Of a stretch of DNA of 64,000 bases, positions 1 through 14,040 are shown one piece after another. Position numbers and translations under genes: made by a program. Source of the stretch: Karstenula rhodostoma CBS 690.94 (lineage: Eukaryota; Ascomycota; Dothideomycetes; Pleosporales; Didymosphaeriaceae). The DNA is taken from the NCBI GenBank assembly GCA_010093485.1, contig MU001493.1:33599-97598 (forward strand). Direction: 5' to 3'. Under the pieces are notes generated by a model. That model was not told the origin of the DNA, ran no database searches, and saw nothing but the letters and a program-made list of their open reading frames with translations. Within the stretch, counting starts at the first letter, position 1. Each line of letters starts with the position of its first letter.

Positions 1-210
1 AGTATTAGTTAATAGAATATTAAGTATTAGTTAATAGAATAATTAGTATTAGTTAATAGATAGAATAATTAGTATTAGTTAATAAAATAATTAATATTAG
101 TTAATAAAATACTAGATATTAGTTAATAGAATATTAGATATTACTATTTTATATATATACTATTTTTTATAGAATATATAGTATATATTCTATAATCTAA
201 TATACTTAAA
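1..210. repeat. 22-bp minisatellite plus flank, copy 1 (cut by window edge)
   Basis: About six copies of a 22-bp unit of the form AGTATTAGTTAATAGAATAATT, one of them 26 bp long because of an extra TAGA, run to about position 140. A flank of about 70 bp follows and ends near CTAATATACTTAAA. The same order of variant units (26-bp unit, plain unit, unit ending ACTAG, unit ending ATTAG) and the same flank recur at the end of 4645-5060. The two are therefore copies of one larger segment and not independent arrays. The copy is truncated by the window start. Confidence 0.8.
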
Positions 211-3200
211 ATAAATATTTTAGAAATAACCCCCTTAATATATAATAATAGAATATAGAAAGAATAGAATAATTAGTATATAATTTTAAAGAATTTTTAA
301 ATAGTTTTTATTTTTTATAATTAATTTAAAATATTATTTAAAAGTAGTTTATTTTTATATTTAAATTAAAACCCTTTATATATATATAAATATTTAGTCT
401 TCTTTTAGTATTATTATATTATATTCTATTATAATATAGAATTATTATTTAATTTTATATTTATCTTTATTATATCTTATTCCTTAAATAATTCTTAAGG
501 TATAAATCTAAATTAGGTATATAGAAAATTCTTTATAATAGTTAATTATTAATATTTTTATAAATAAAGAGTTTTAGATTATATAACCCTAGAAGATAAA
601 GTATAAAAGAAAAAAAAAAGATTTTTAAAAAAAATTAGTATAGTAAAAAGTAAAGTTTTAGTAAAATTTAATAGAAATTATAAAAATATTATATTTATAC
701 TCCTATATTACTTAGATTTATATAAAATAAAAAATTTTTATTATTATATTTTATTATATATAAGCTATACTCTTTATAGTAATATATAAATAAAAAAGTT
801 TAAATTTAAATTTAACTTTAAGTATAGTAATAAATACTAGATATATTTACTATATATTATAGAGATTTACTATAAGGTAGGGTAACTTAATAAAGTAGAG
901 GAGATAAAAAGGTATATTATATTTTACTAATATATAAATAAAGGGGGACTAAAAAAGTAATTAAGATATATCTAATATCTATATATAGGCTAACTAAAAA
1001 GGATATAGTACTAAGCTAATTAAAATAGACTTAGTATATATCTATTAATATATAAAAATTCTAATAATAAAGAATTATTAATAGATAAAAAGAATAGTTT
1101 TTATTAAAACTAGAGAAAAGTATATATAGGTAGGTACTACTATTTATATTACTCCCTCTATCCTATATTCTATTAGTTATTAATAGCGTGTATATAAAAT
1201 AGCTATTATTAGTATATTATAAATCCTTCTTAATAATATAATACTTATATAATACTTTAAATTTACTAGTATAATATCTATATACTAGAATTATCTTATT
1301 TAGTAGTAGTAGTAATAATAATAATAATAGTAAATTAGTAATTTATTTATTTCCTATAATTCTAAAAGGTATAGAAGAAATAGCCTATAATACTAAGTAG
1401 TATTTTTATAAAGTATATTCTACTATTATAATATACTAAGGTAATAGTAATAAGTTAAAACGGGTTATTACTAAAGTAAAGATTAATAAAGAGGTATATA
1501 TAGGGATTAGTAATATATTTAAGGTATTTTAACTAGGGATATATATATAATAAAAGCTATAGAAAATTAAAGCCTATTATAATAAGAAGATAACTAAAAA
1601 GAATAAAAAGTTTATAGTAGAAATAATAAATAAGATAAATATTTACTAGATATAAAAGGTCCTATATAGTATAGTAAATATATAGATAAAGGTAATAGTA
1701 TTAGTAAAAAAGTTTTAAGTATAGAGCCTATAGGGTAATATATAAAGGGTAAAGGATAAAGAATAAAAATAGTAGCTATATATAGTTAATCTTTAATAAT
1801 AGTAATAGAGATATATAGTATTTAATTATAAAATACTAAGTATAGAAGCTTAGTATCGCGTTAATAGTAGAATAAAGTAATAAGGATTATAATATAAAAT
1901 TAACTAGTATTTAACTATAATTAGTAGCTTTTAATAGATTTTAATAACTAGTTCTAGGGAAAGATAGTAATTAAATAAACTTAATTTAATAAAGTAAGGA
2001 TTCTAAATAAATAAATAAAGAGGTAACTAACTAATACTAGCCTATATTTACTATATAATAATACTAATAAAAATTTTTAAAAATCTAGTATATATTATTT
2101 ATAAATTTATAAATATAAACAATATACTAGATATAAATTATAACTATTATTTCTATATATATTATATCTATTCTAAAATATATTATAACTAAAATTTTAG
2201 AAAAAAAACTATATTATAATTTAGTTATATAATAGGGGTAATAGACTTAGCTAGAAATAATATAGATTAAAAGTAATAAAAATTAAAATATAAATTAATT
2301 AAAAATATAAAAATACTATATAGCTTAAATAAAATTTCTATAATATTAATAAAAGATATTTTAAATTAGTAGATTATACTAAAATAAATAAATAAGGATA
2401 AAATAAAAAAAAAAACTATTAGCTTATAATTATTTTAATATAATTAAAGTACTAAAGATAATACTTAATTATATTATTATAGAAATAACTATAAATTATA
2501 TAATTATTATATAAATAGATAAATATATTATACTTTATAATAGTTTTAATAATAATAAAACTATATATATTATAGTAATAACTATTATAGTATACTAGTA
2601 GACTAGAATAGAATACTTTAATTTTAGTAAAAATAATAAAATTTTTATAATTTTATAAAAAAGAATAGTTATTAAATAGATTATTAATTAATTTTTAAAT
2701 TTTATATTTTTATTTAGATATAATAGTATTATAGTACTTTTTACTAAAATAAAAAAATACTTTACTAAAAAGAAAAATATAATAATATAATATATAAAAT
2801 ATAAAATTATAAGTTTTATTAAAATAAATAAATATTACTTAGACTATAATAGATAGAAAAAATAGTTTTAATTTTAATTCTAATTTAGATTAAAATTAAT
2901 AAGTTACTAAGATAGAGGGAATATATAGTATTATTTAATTTTAGTTATAATTTAAACTAAAATTAAATAGTTATTAAACTAAACTAGAAAAATATTATAT
3001 ATTAGTATATAATAAGGATAATATAGCTACTAGTATTAAATAATAAGTATACTAGTAATAATAGTATATATACTATTAGATATTTATAAAAAAAAAAAAC
3101 TAATTAAAAATAATTTACTAAATATACTATAGTATATATATAAAACTATATATTTTAGAGGCCCTATATATAGAAAAGTATATAATAAAAATAGTTTTAC

Positions 3201-4644
3201 TAGTAATATTTTTATAATATCTATACTAGAGAATATAGTATAATAAATATATTAATATATTTTTTTTTAAAATATATTAATATATTTATTATATAAAAGT
3301 ATAAGAGTTAAATAATAAAAAATAAAAAAATTAATATTAAAAAAATATATAAAAGTACTAGTAGAATTAGTACTAAAAAGAGATATACTAAAAGATATAG
3401 TAATAAAAAAAAGAACTAAAATATAAAAAAAAAAAAAAAAAATAATAAAAAAAAACTAGTATAAAAGAGGTAAATAAAAGACTAAAATAAAAGTTAAAAA
3501 AAATAATAATATAAAAAATAATAAATATATAAGACTTATCTACTATAATAATTAAAAATATTATAATAAATAAAAAAAAATAATAGTATAAAAAGTTTAT
3601 TTAGAATTTACTAGAAATAGATATAAATATAATAGATAATATAATTAGTAGAACTATAGTAATTAGAATAATAAACTATTTATAAAATTAAAAAATAGTA
3701 TTATAAATATAGAAAATATAGTATAAAAAGAAAAAGAAATTCTTTACTAATATAAAAAATAAAGTAAGTAAATTTATAATAAAAAAAGATATATTATTTA
3801 AAAAAAATAAAAAAAATAATATAAATTAAAAATAAAACTAGCTAGTATTATTATAATATTTAAGAGGTATATATATAGAGTCTAGTTTTATAAAAAAAAA
3901 TATAGTAAAATTTATATTATTATATATAATAATAAAGTAGGGCTAGACTATTAGAATTATTAGAAAAATAAAATAATAATAAATATAAATAATAATTTAA
4001 ATAGAATTTAAAATAATAAAAATAATAGTATAAAAGTAAATAATACTATTTAGTAAATAAAAAAAAGACTATATAATTATAGTAAAAAAATATTTATTTA
4101 GAGTTTTATATTATATAATAGAAGAAGAAGAAGTTATAAAATATATAAATTTATTTATATAAAAGAAATTTAGAAAATAGCTAAAAATAAAAAAAAAGTA
4201 ATATATACTAAAAGTAAAATTTAAAATTAGAATATTTATAATTTTATTTTAAAATATTATTTTAAATATATATATTAAAAAAGATATAATTATAATATAA
4301 TTTAGCTTTTAAATAGATATAGTTATAAAATATAATAAAAAAATATTTAAAAATTCTATAGTAATTAAAAATATATATATTACCTATATAATAAATAAAC
4401 TATTTTTTAAAAAATTATTACTAAAGAAATTATTAAATAATAACTTAGTAAAATATAACTTAGTAAAAGATTTATAGCTAGTATATTATATTATTAAAAA
4501 AAAAAATTTTAGTAATATTAATATATAAGAGAATATACCTTATAATAAAAATTAATAGAAAAGTTTAAATATATATAAAAAATTATACTAAGGAGGACTA
4601 TAGAAAAATTAAACTTTTATAACTATTCTTATTATAGTTTCTAT

Positions 4645-5060
4645 ATACTAGATATTAGTTAATAGAATATTAAATATTAATTAATAGAATAATAAGTATT
4701 AGTTAATAAAATATTAAATATTAGTTAATAAAATATTAAGTATTAGTTAATAGAATAATTAATATTAATTAATAAAATATTAAATATTAGTTAATAGAAT
4801 ATTAAATATTAGTTAATAAAATATTAAATATTAGTTAATAGAATATTAACTATTAATTAATAAAATAATTAGTATTAGTTAATAGAATATTAAATATTAA
4901 TTAATAAATAGAATAATTAGTATTAGTTAATAAAATAATTAGTATTAGTTAATAAAATACTAGATATTAATTAATAAAATATTAGGTATTACTACTTTAT
5001 ATATATATTACTTTTTATTAAATATAAAATATATATTCTATAATCTAATATACTTAAAAA
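4645..5060. repeat. 22-bp minisatellite plus flank, copy 2
   Basis: Around fifteen copies of the 22-bp unit (variants of TATTAGTTAATAGAATATTA) lie between about 4645 and 4985, followed by a flank shared with 140-210. The last units and the flank match copy 1 at an offset of about 4850 bp. A direct duplication at that spacing would suit the two long terminal repeats of one element with an internal part of about 4.5 kb, or a tandem segmental duplication. No coding sequence survives to decide. A purine-rich stretch (AAGGAGGACTATAGAAAAA, near 4590-4608) just before the array would suit a polypurine tract, but in RIPed DNA this is weak. Confidence 0.75.
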
Positions 5061-5061
5061 T

Positions 5062-5340
5062 TCTTTTAAATTATATACTAATTATTTTAATTTTTACTAT
5101 TCTAGAATTCCCTAGTTTATTTTTATAGATTTTATTTTTTTAGTAGAAATATTTATTTTATTTTTATTAAAACTTAGTATTTTTAGAATTTTATACTTTT
5201 AGTAAAATTATAATTATATAATTTATAATATAACCTATTCTATAGATTTATATATAAGTATTTATTAGTTTTATTTTTATTACTAATATTTTATATATAA
5301 TTCTTTTCTTTTTCTTAGTCTAGTTCTATTATACTTATAA
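5062..5340. repeat. Dispersed direct repeat, copy A
   Basis: This stretch aligns by eye along nearly its whole length with 6808-7090. The order of landmarks is kept: TTATTTTTATTAAAACTTA, then TATAATTTATAATATAA, then TATATATAAGTATTTATTAG, then CTAGTCTAGTTCTA. Differences are mostly A/G and C/T changes, as expected for two copies mutated independently by RIP. It starts directly after the end of the minisatellite-bearing repeat. Identity of the parent element is unknown. Confidence 0.75.
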
Positions 5341-6807
5341 TATTTTATAATTATAAATTAATATAAAATATTTACTATTTCTATATATCTAGTATAGGTT
5401 TTATAAAATTTAATTTATAAAATTATTTTTATTAATTATCTCTTAAATATTTATTAGTAATTAAGAGGTTTTAAATTTATTATTTATAATATCTTTTTAT
5501 AATAATATAGGGGTTCTAGACTATAATATTACTATAATTATCTATATTATTTAAACTTCCCTACTCTAAAAATTTTTAAAAAAATATTTAGTTTTAAAGT
5601 ATTTTTTTTTTTATAATTTAAATAAGCTTTATTTTTAAAATATTATTATTAAATTTTAATTTATTTTTTTTATTATAAATTTTTTTTTTTATTTATAAGT
5701 TTTATTTTCTATAATTATATCTCTATTATAGTTTTTTTACTTATAATATTTTTTTTTTATATTAGCCCTTAGACTAAATACTAGTTTAGTATATTTTTTT
5801 TTCTAGCTATTATTTATATAATTAATAGTTAATTTATACTACTAGTTTAATTAGAGCTTCTAGACTATTAGATTTTTTATAATAAAATAGTTTATTTTTA
5901 AATAATTTTTTTAAACTATTATAGTATATTATCTATAATAGGGTATTATTTTAATTAATTTTAGTCTAGAATTATTAAAATATAGAAGAGTATTTACTAA
6001 TTAATTCTATTTATTTAATATATTAAATAAGTTATTTAGCTTAGTATTCTTTATTTATTTTACTAAATATAATTTTAATTTATTTCTTAAATTTTTTTTT
6101 AAAATTTAAAATTTTTTATAATTATTTTATTTTATCTATTTAGCTCTATTTTATATACTAGAAAATTTTTAATAATAGAATATATCTATTTTATAGTCCT
6201 TTCTATTATATATAATATAGTTATTAAAATTTTATTTTAGTTATTTCTAAATATATTATTATTATACTTATAATATAATTTTATATTTATAAAAAAAAAA
6301 TTAAAATTATTTTTAATTTCCCTATTATAATTTTCTAGAATTTTAAAATTAATTTATATTAGATTAGCTATTACTACTAGAATCTATATCTACTCTAAAA
6401 TAATAATTAACTAAATTTTAAATTATTTTATTATTTTAATTTATATAATTAAGAGAATAGCTAGATTACTAACTAGTTTTTAAGTTAAATTTTTATTTAA
6501 ACCTCTTATACTAGTAAATATATTTAGTAATATTATATTAACTTAAATTTTTAAATAATTAAAATATTATAAAAAGTTTTCTATATAACTAGTCTAGATT
6601 TATATTTTAAAAATTATTTAAAAAATAAAATATAATAGAAGTAAATATAAAATTAAATAATAATTTTATATTATAATAAAATATAATATAATAATACTAA
6701 AAAAAAACTAAGTATTAATATATATATAAATAGTTTTAATTAAAGTATAAAAATAAACTATTTCTAAATAATATTTTAAATTAATTATAAAAAATAGAAA
6801 TTATATA

Positions 6808-7090
6808 AAGATTTTTTTAAATTATATTCTAATTATTTTAATTTTTATTATTTTAAAATCTTCTAGTTTATTTTTATAAATTTAATTTTTTTAGTAAAAG
6901 TATTTATTTTATTTTTATTAAAACTTAATACTTTTAGAATCTTATATTTTTAATAAAATTATAATTATATAATTTATAATATAAAATACCTTATAAATTT
7001 ATATATAAGTATCTATTAGTTTTATCTCTATTACTAATATTTTATATATAAGTTTTTTTTTTTTTCTAGTCTAGTTCTACTATAATTATA
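6808..7090. repeat. Dispersed direct repeat, copy B
   Basis: Second copy of the repeat at 5062-5340, same orientation, about 1.75 kb downstream. It shares the ordered landmarks and ends at the matching CTAGTCTAGTTCTACTATA. It may be one end of a small element or a nested fragment; no terminal structure is visible. Confidence 0.75.
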
Positions 7091-10000
7091 ATAACTATTA
7101 CTAAATAATAATTTTTTTATTTATAATTACTATATTTTCTATTATAGTCTATATACTATATTATAGAACTAGACTATAGTAAATTATATTTTTTTATATA
7201 ATAATTTATTTTATTTTATTTATTTTATATAGTTATATAATATTATATTATAATAAATCTTTAGTCTATATATTTATAAATTTAATATTTACTATATTAA
7301 ATTATAGCTATTATATATTATAAACTTATTTATTATTTATTATATAAATTATAAATATTTTTTAAACTAGACTAGTAATTATATACTAGTTCTATTACTT
7401 TTATATATACTATTACTATTATTCTTAAATAGTTTAAATAATACTAACTTCTACTATATAATTATAAACTAAATAACCTTAATAATAGTTAATATTATAA
7501 ATAAATACTAGTCTATATTCTTTTATTTATTTTTTTTAATCTCTAATATAGCTAATATATATACTAATAGGCTATTATACTCCTTATAGATAATAAACTA
7601 GTTTAATAATATAATATAAAATACTAAATATACCCTTTCTATATTTAATAATATTTCTAGTTTACTAATTTATCTAGATTCTACTATCTATTTTATATTT
7701 ATTTTACTTATTATATTATTTATATTATTTATTTTTAAATATATATAAACTAGATTTAAATTAGATATATTATTACTATTTTATATCTCTCGATTTTCTA
7801 GATACTATTTCTATACCTCCTAGCGAGATATATAATAATAGAGATAGATTTATTTTTTTAAAGTAAATATAATATATTACTACTTATACTAAATATTAAT
7901 TCTAACTAGTAAATAATAATTAATATTAGTTTTAAATATTATACTAGTAGATATATACTTTTATTAGGATAATAATATATATATAGCTAACCTAAATAAA
8001 TATAATTACTCTAATACTTTCTATTATATATCTCGTTTTATAATTATTAGATTATTTTTATAATAGACTTAATTAATATAACTTATCTTTCTATACTAGA
8101 TTTTAATATTATAGTACTTTATAATATAGAATACCTTAAATCCCTTTAATTTTCGAAACTAGGGGATTCTAGGCTATAGTTTAAAATTATAAATTAAGGG
8201 AAATAGATAATAGATATAGGCCTTTTAAAGTAATAAGGGACTAATTTATTATAGTATAATTATTAGGGCTATAGCTATTAATCCCTTTATCTATTATATA
8301 TAGAATATAATAAGGATAGTAATTTTATTCTAATAAATTATTTATTCTTTCTCTATATACTTTATATAAATAGGGGTAATAAAAATTAATACTTTTTAAA
8401 TCTATATTATTATTTTACTCTCTATCTAGATCTAGAAAACGGGGAAAGAATTATTTATAGTATTTAAATATTATTTATACCCTATTTATTTAATAATATC
8501 TAATAGCTAATATTAATAAAAATATAATTATTTTACTAGACTTTTATAATTTATAATTTATCTAGTTTATTATTCTCTATTATTATTTATTTAGAAACTA
8601 ATATATCTATATTACTAGTCTTTATATAATAGTTAATTAATAGGGTATTAATATTTAACTACCTTATAAACTAGAATTAAAATTCTTTTTATAAAAGATT
8701 ACTATTCTAAATTTATAGTAATACCCCCTTAGATTCGAGAAATTCTAGAGGGACTTAATTAATTATATCTATATAGCGTCCCCTTTATTTTAATTAATAA
8801 ATAAAGGGAGAATCTTTTTATAGCTATAAGAATTAGAATATTATATAAATATAAATATATAGTTAAGATAAAATAAACTACTATTAAATCCTTATATAGG
8901 GCTATTTTAGATAAAAGTAGTATAACTATAATAAAATAATTTATTAAAAGATACTTTTTTTTACTTACTCTTATATATTCTATTTTAATAGAAAACTAAG
9001 TAGTTTATATAACCTTAAAATAAAAGAATCTAGATTAGAAAAATATTATATACTAAAAAGATAATATTATCTACTAGTATCTAGAATAAACTATTACTTT
9101 TCTATAAATTTAATTTTAAATAATATATAATTAAAAATAAAGTATATATAGCTTAGATATATTATTTTAATATACTATTAATAGACTTATCTAATAAACT
9201 AACTATTTTATTCTATAATTTTAAAAATTACTATTTTATTTTTATTTTATATAATTATCTTTAATAGCCCTAGTAGTTTTCTAAAAATCTATTTTTCCTT
9301 TTTTATTTTTTTAATATCCGGCTTCTCTTCTCCTTTTATAATACTTTTTAAAAATAACTTATTTATATTATATAAATTAATAAAATTCTATATTTTACTA
9401 ATAACCTTTTTATTTTTATCTACTCCCTTTTCCCTATCTAACCCTAGATTATTAAAAAAGCTAAAGTATAAGATTTTCTTATCTTTTAAATTTTTTAAAT
9501 CTTCTAAGGAGCTAAATAACTACTATTAAATTAAAAGATTATAAAACTAAATATAATAGGTATTACTAATTTATAAAAAATATTTAAACTTTTTTTAGAA
9601 TAAGGTTAAATTATTACTAAGACTTAATATAAATTATTTAGTAGAAAACTTCTATATAATTTATATAAAACCTTTTCCTATTAGAGAAATTATAATAAAA
9701 GTAAATCTAGGGATATTAGAATTTTTAGAGTATTTAATAAAATCTAGATTATCTAATATTTAGTAGAATATAATATATTTTATAGATTAGAGATTAAGTA
9801 CTTTTATAGAGCCATTTACTTATTAGGTAGAAAAAAATATAAGTTCTAGTAAATATATATCGTTTTTATAGAATATATCCTTATAAGGTATAGTATCGAG
9901 ATATAAATATTTAGTTAAAATAATAATAAATTTATTTAGAAAAACTAAAAAGATTTAGTAAATAATAGTAATTAATTTTAAAGATAATACTAAGGGGTTA

Positions 10001-12654
10001 GAGATTAAGAGAGTAACTAATAAATAGAAGTTAAATTTAAAATAGAGTTTAATTCTATAGTTTTAAAATAATATATAAAACTATTTAATATAATATTATA
10101 GTAGAAAACTAAAAATATATTATTATAAATTATAAAAATTTAAAACTATAGAGGGTAAGGTTAAAAAACTAAGGATTAGAGATTATATTTTTTAACCTTT
10201 ATCTATATATAGTCTAAAGTACTTTTCTAATATTATATACTAATTATATAAAGAAATATATTAAAAATAAATTTCTCGATTATTTAATTTAATTTATTAG
10301 TAATAAATTAAATTTAAGACTAGTATTTAGTATAATATTATAGATATTATATTAACCTAACTATTAGATTATAAATATCTAGTATAATATTATAAATATT
10401 ATACTAATTTAACTATTAGATTATAGAGGCTTAATTCTATCCCTATATTTTTATATCCCTATCTCTATTCTATTTTTATACTCTTTTAAAATTCTATAAT
10501 TTTAGTTTTTTAATTTTATTTATATACCTATCTTTAGATATATAAAAAGTACTAAAGAATAACTTAACTATTAAAAGATTTTAAAAATTTATTTATTTAG
10601 GTTTAAATATTTACGAAGTATAGTCTAGAGTTTAAAAAGGACTTTAAATATTCTATTTATTTTTTAATTTAGTTTATAAATTATAAGGGGGTAGGTATAT
10701 ATATATAACTACTATAAGCTAATTTAACTAGATATAGTATTCTTAAGAACTAAAATATTCTAATAATTTATTATTTTATTTTTTATAAAATAGTTTATAT
10801 TTTTATTCTATATATCTCTTATAACTAGAATATTATAAATATAGTATAATTTTATCTTTATAAAATTATTTATAAAATATAAAATTAAATTCTATTATTA
10901 ATATAATTTATTATACCTTAATCTTTACTAGAGGTCTAAAAAAACTTACTATAAGGGATTAATATTAATTCGACTACTATTAGTACTAGTTATATTTTAT
11001 AAAAAATTATTTTATTTTTTATATAAATCTAGATAGTAGTTTTATTATACCGAGTATATTTTATAATTTTATTAGTAGTTTACTAGACTTTAAGTATAGT
11101 ATTTTAAATATTTATATTACTTTTTAAAATATCTATATTACCTTTTTTTAGTTCTATTTTATTTTTTATCTTTATTACTTATTTATATTTAGTATAAATC
11201 TTCGCCTCTACTATAGCCCTTATTTCTTTTTTAAAATTACTTATTAGTAATAGAGATATAGCTATATTAGGCCATAATATTAAATAAGTTTTAAAATAAA
11301 CTAATTTAATAAAAGGGCTTCTCTAAGTATCTAGCTATATTTCTACTAGAAAAAAATTATTTAGATACTATAAATTTATATAAAAAGGCTATTATAAATA
11401 CTATAAAGATTTTTTAATAATAAAAACTTTTAATCTCTCTTTTTTATTAATACTAGTATATACTATTTTTTTTAATTCTATAGCCTTTTAAATAGGCTAT
11501 TATATTATATACTTTATTTAAATATTACTTATTATACTTACTAGACTAATAATTACTATAATTATACCCCTCGAAATTTCTAAATATACCCTCTATAGAT
11601 ATATAGTATAATACTATAGTAGTTATAATAAATCTAGCCCTAATAGTAAAGAAAATATAAAAATAAAAACCTAAAAGGTTTTTATAAATATATTATAAAT
11701 AATATACTAGATATAGATTTATTATAATAATAGTAAAAATACTTTTATAAAGAATTTTATATAAGTAAAATATTAGAAACTACTAGTTAAAAGTCTAGGG
11801 TCTAATTTTATAAATAGGTATAGATATTATTTTACTAATATAGATAAGAACTAAGTTAAATAAATAATATAAATTATCTATAATAACTATTTTCTAGTAA
11901 ATAATAATAATAGTAGTTAGGGCTATTTTATTAATATTTACTATAATAATAGTAAGAACCCTTAAATATATAGTAAATCTACTCTAACTAATACGAATAT
12001 AAGACCTAATTAATTAGTTATAAATTAGCCCTTTTTAGAGATATTAAATACTATATAAATATATTATATTAAGGTTAGATTATTTTTTATTTCTAAATAA
12101 ATATTATCTATAAACTATAAACTAGAACTATTATCTAATATAAAAATATATCTAGTATTTTATATAAATTATTTAGAACTAGTAAACTCTAAAATACTAG
12201 TTAAAATTATCTTTTATTATAAAGTTAAAGAAAAAAAAGATTTAAAATTAAATTTATTCTAAACTATAATTAGTAATAATAAACCTATTTAATTAAATAA
12301 AAAAAATATCTATATAGTAAAAATATATAGAAACTAAAGAAATATCTAAATAATTATTAATAAAAGATTTATAAATTTTATATATAAGAATATACTAGAA
12401 AACTAAACTAAGTAATAAGTAAAAAAAAAAAAATTTAAAATTATCTAGAAAACTTTTAAAGGTACTTTAAGTAGCTAAAAAAAATCTTTTTTTAAAATAT
12501 TAGTAAATAATATAATTTTTTATTTTATTTTTTTAATATATTAATTCTCTATTATTATTACTTTTTTATTATATTTATCTAGTAAATTTATATATTAATA
12601 TAACTAATTTTTATATACTTATATAATATATAATTTTTTTAATACTTTAATAAT

Positions 12655-12940
12655 TATTAAATTTACTATAAATAATAATAAATTACTATAAACTATAGAT
12701 ATAAATAGGTTAGTTATATATTATATAATTATATAAATTATAATTATTTATTATTATTCTAAGTTTAGCTAAGATATATTCTTAAATAGTATTTTAGTAC
12801 CCTATACTAGTTCTAATAGTATAAAATATTCTAGTCTCTCCTTTTATATTTACTATCTACTACTACTAGTAGTTACTATAACTTACTATAATAATAAATA
12901 TACTATATTATAGATAATAATATATATATATAATTTAATA
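12655..12940. repeat. 286-bp LTR-like repeat, copy 1
   Basis: This copy and 13412-13697 are both 286 bp by my count and align end to end. The ends here read TATTAAATT and AATTTAATA, an exact 9-bp inverted repeat; the sister copy has TATTAGATT and AATCTAATA. Undoing RIP would give the TG...CA ends of long terminal repeats. The 5 bp on either side are ATAAT and ATAGT, equal except for one G-to-A difference, so this may be a solo LTR with its target-site duplication. That reading is inference; the repeat itself is directly visible. Confidence 0.7.
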
Positions 12941-13411
12941 ATAGTATATAATATATATATAATAGAATTAAAAAATAGCTAGTAGAGTACTAAAAAAAAT
13001 ATAAATAAATATATTTAAAATTAAAATTATAATAACTATTAATAATAGTAATACTTTTAATTTAGATTAGTACTTAATTTATAAAGAAACTAGAAAAAGC
13101 TAAAGAAAAAAAAAATAACTAGTTTAAATATTTATTAATATAGTTTTATACTATTTAGATTCTTTTATTATTCTATATACTATTTTTACTATAAAGTAGC
13201 TATATAATCTTTTATATAATAATTTTAAATTAGTCTATAAATAAATTTCTATACTCTAGTTAATTATAATAATAAAATTAAATAAAAAAATACTAATATA
13301 GCTTTATAAATTTATAGAACTATATTTTAATTTAATATTAAATAAATTAATAATTATAATATTTTTTATAAATTAAAACTATCTATTTTTTTTTAAATAG
13401 AGAGGTAATAT

Positions 13412-13697
13412 TATTAGATTTACTATAAATAATAATAGATTACTATAAATTATAAATAAAAGTAGATTAGTTATATATTATATAATTATATAAATTATAG
13501 TAATTATATATTATTTTAAGTCTAGCTAAGATATATTTTTATATAGTACCTTAGTACTCTATACTAATTCTAATAATATAAAATATTCTAGTTTCTCCTT
13601 TTATATTTACTATTTATTACTACTAGTAATTACTATAACTTACTATAATAGTAAATATACTATACTATAAGTAATAGTATATATATATAATCTAATA
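13412..13697. repeat. 286-bp LTR-like repeat, copy 2
   Basis: Same orientation and same length as 12655-12940, with terminal inverted repeat TATTAGATT / AATCTAATA. Shared internal landmarks include TTAGTTATATATTATATAAT, CTAGCTAAGATATATT and CTCCTTTTATATTTACTA. Only about 470 bp lie between the two copies, too short for an autonomous LTR element, so they are either two solo LTRs of one family or the ends of a deleted element. Flanking 5-mers do not match clearly. Confidence 0.65.
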
Positions 13698-14040
13698 AGA
13701 TAATAGTATATAGAAATAAAGATTTTTAATAGGAATTATTATTATTAATCTATAATATAGTTTTCTATATTTAGTTTTTTTATAAAAAATTATTTTAAGT
13801 TTTTAGTAATATATTTTTATAGTAGTAATTAATTAATATATTAATCCTTATATAACTATATAATAACTATAGCCCTTATTATTTAATATACTCTTTTTAA
13901 GGTTAACTTAGTTTATACTAAGTAACCTCTATTATAGTTATTATATATTATTTAAAAATTATCTATAAATAGCTAACTAATATTAAGAAAAAAAACTACT
14001 AGCTTACCTACTATTCTAGGGATATAATAGTAGATTATTT

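Larger units (their letters stand above)
1..14040. repeat. AT-rich, RIP-saturated repeat block
   Basis: The whole stretch is built almost only from A and T, with stop codons in every frame and no open reading frame of useful size. Reading it by eye I found only one CA dinucleotide (near 2120) and no clear TG, while CC, CT, GG, AG and a few CG remain. That is the expected end state of repeat-induced point mutation, which changes CpA to TpA on both strands of duplicated DNA. Internal repeat pairs (1-210 with 4645-5060; 5062-5340 with 6808-7090; 12655-12940 with 13412-13697) show that the starting material was repetitive, most likely transposons. The original element families cannot be read because every coding frame is destroyed. 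The right edge is abrupt near 14040, where CA and TG reappear. Confidence 0.9.

Noticed and set aside
1..14040. Telomere or centromere at the left end
   Set aside because: No TTAGGG-type repeats, and an AT-rich RIP block alone does not mark a centromere; position on the chromosome is unknown.
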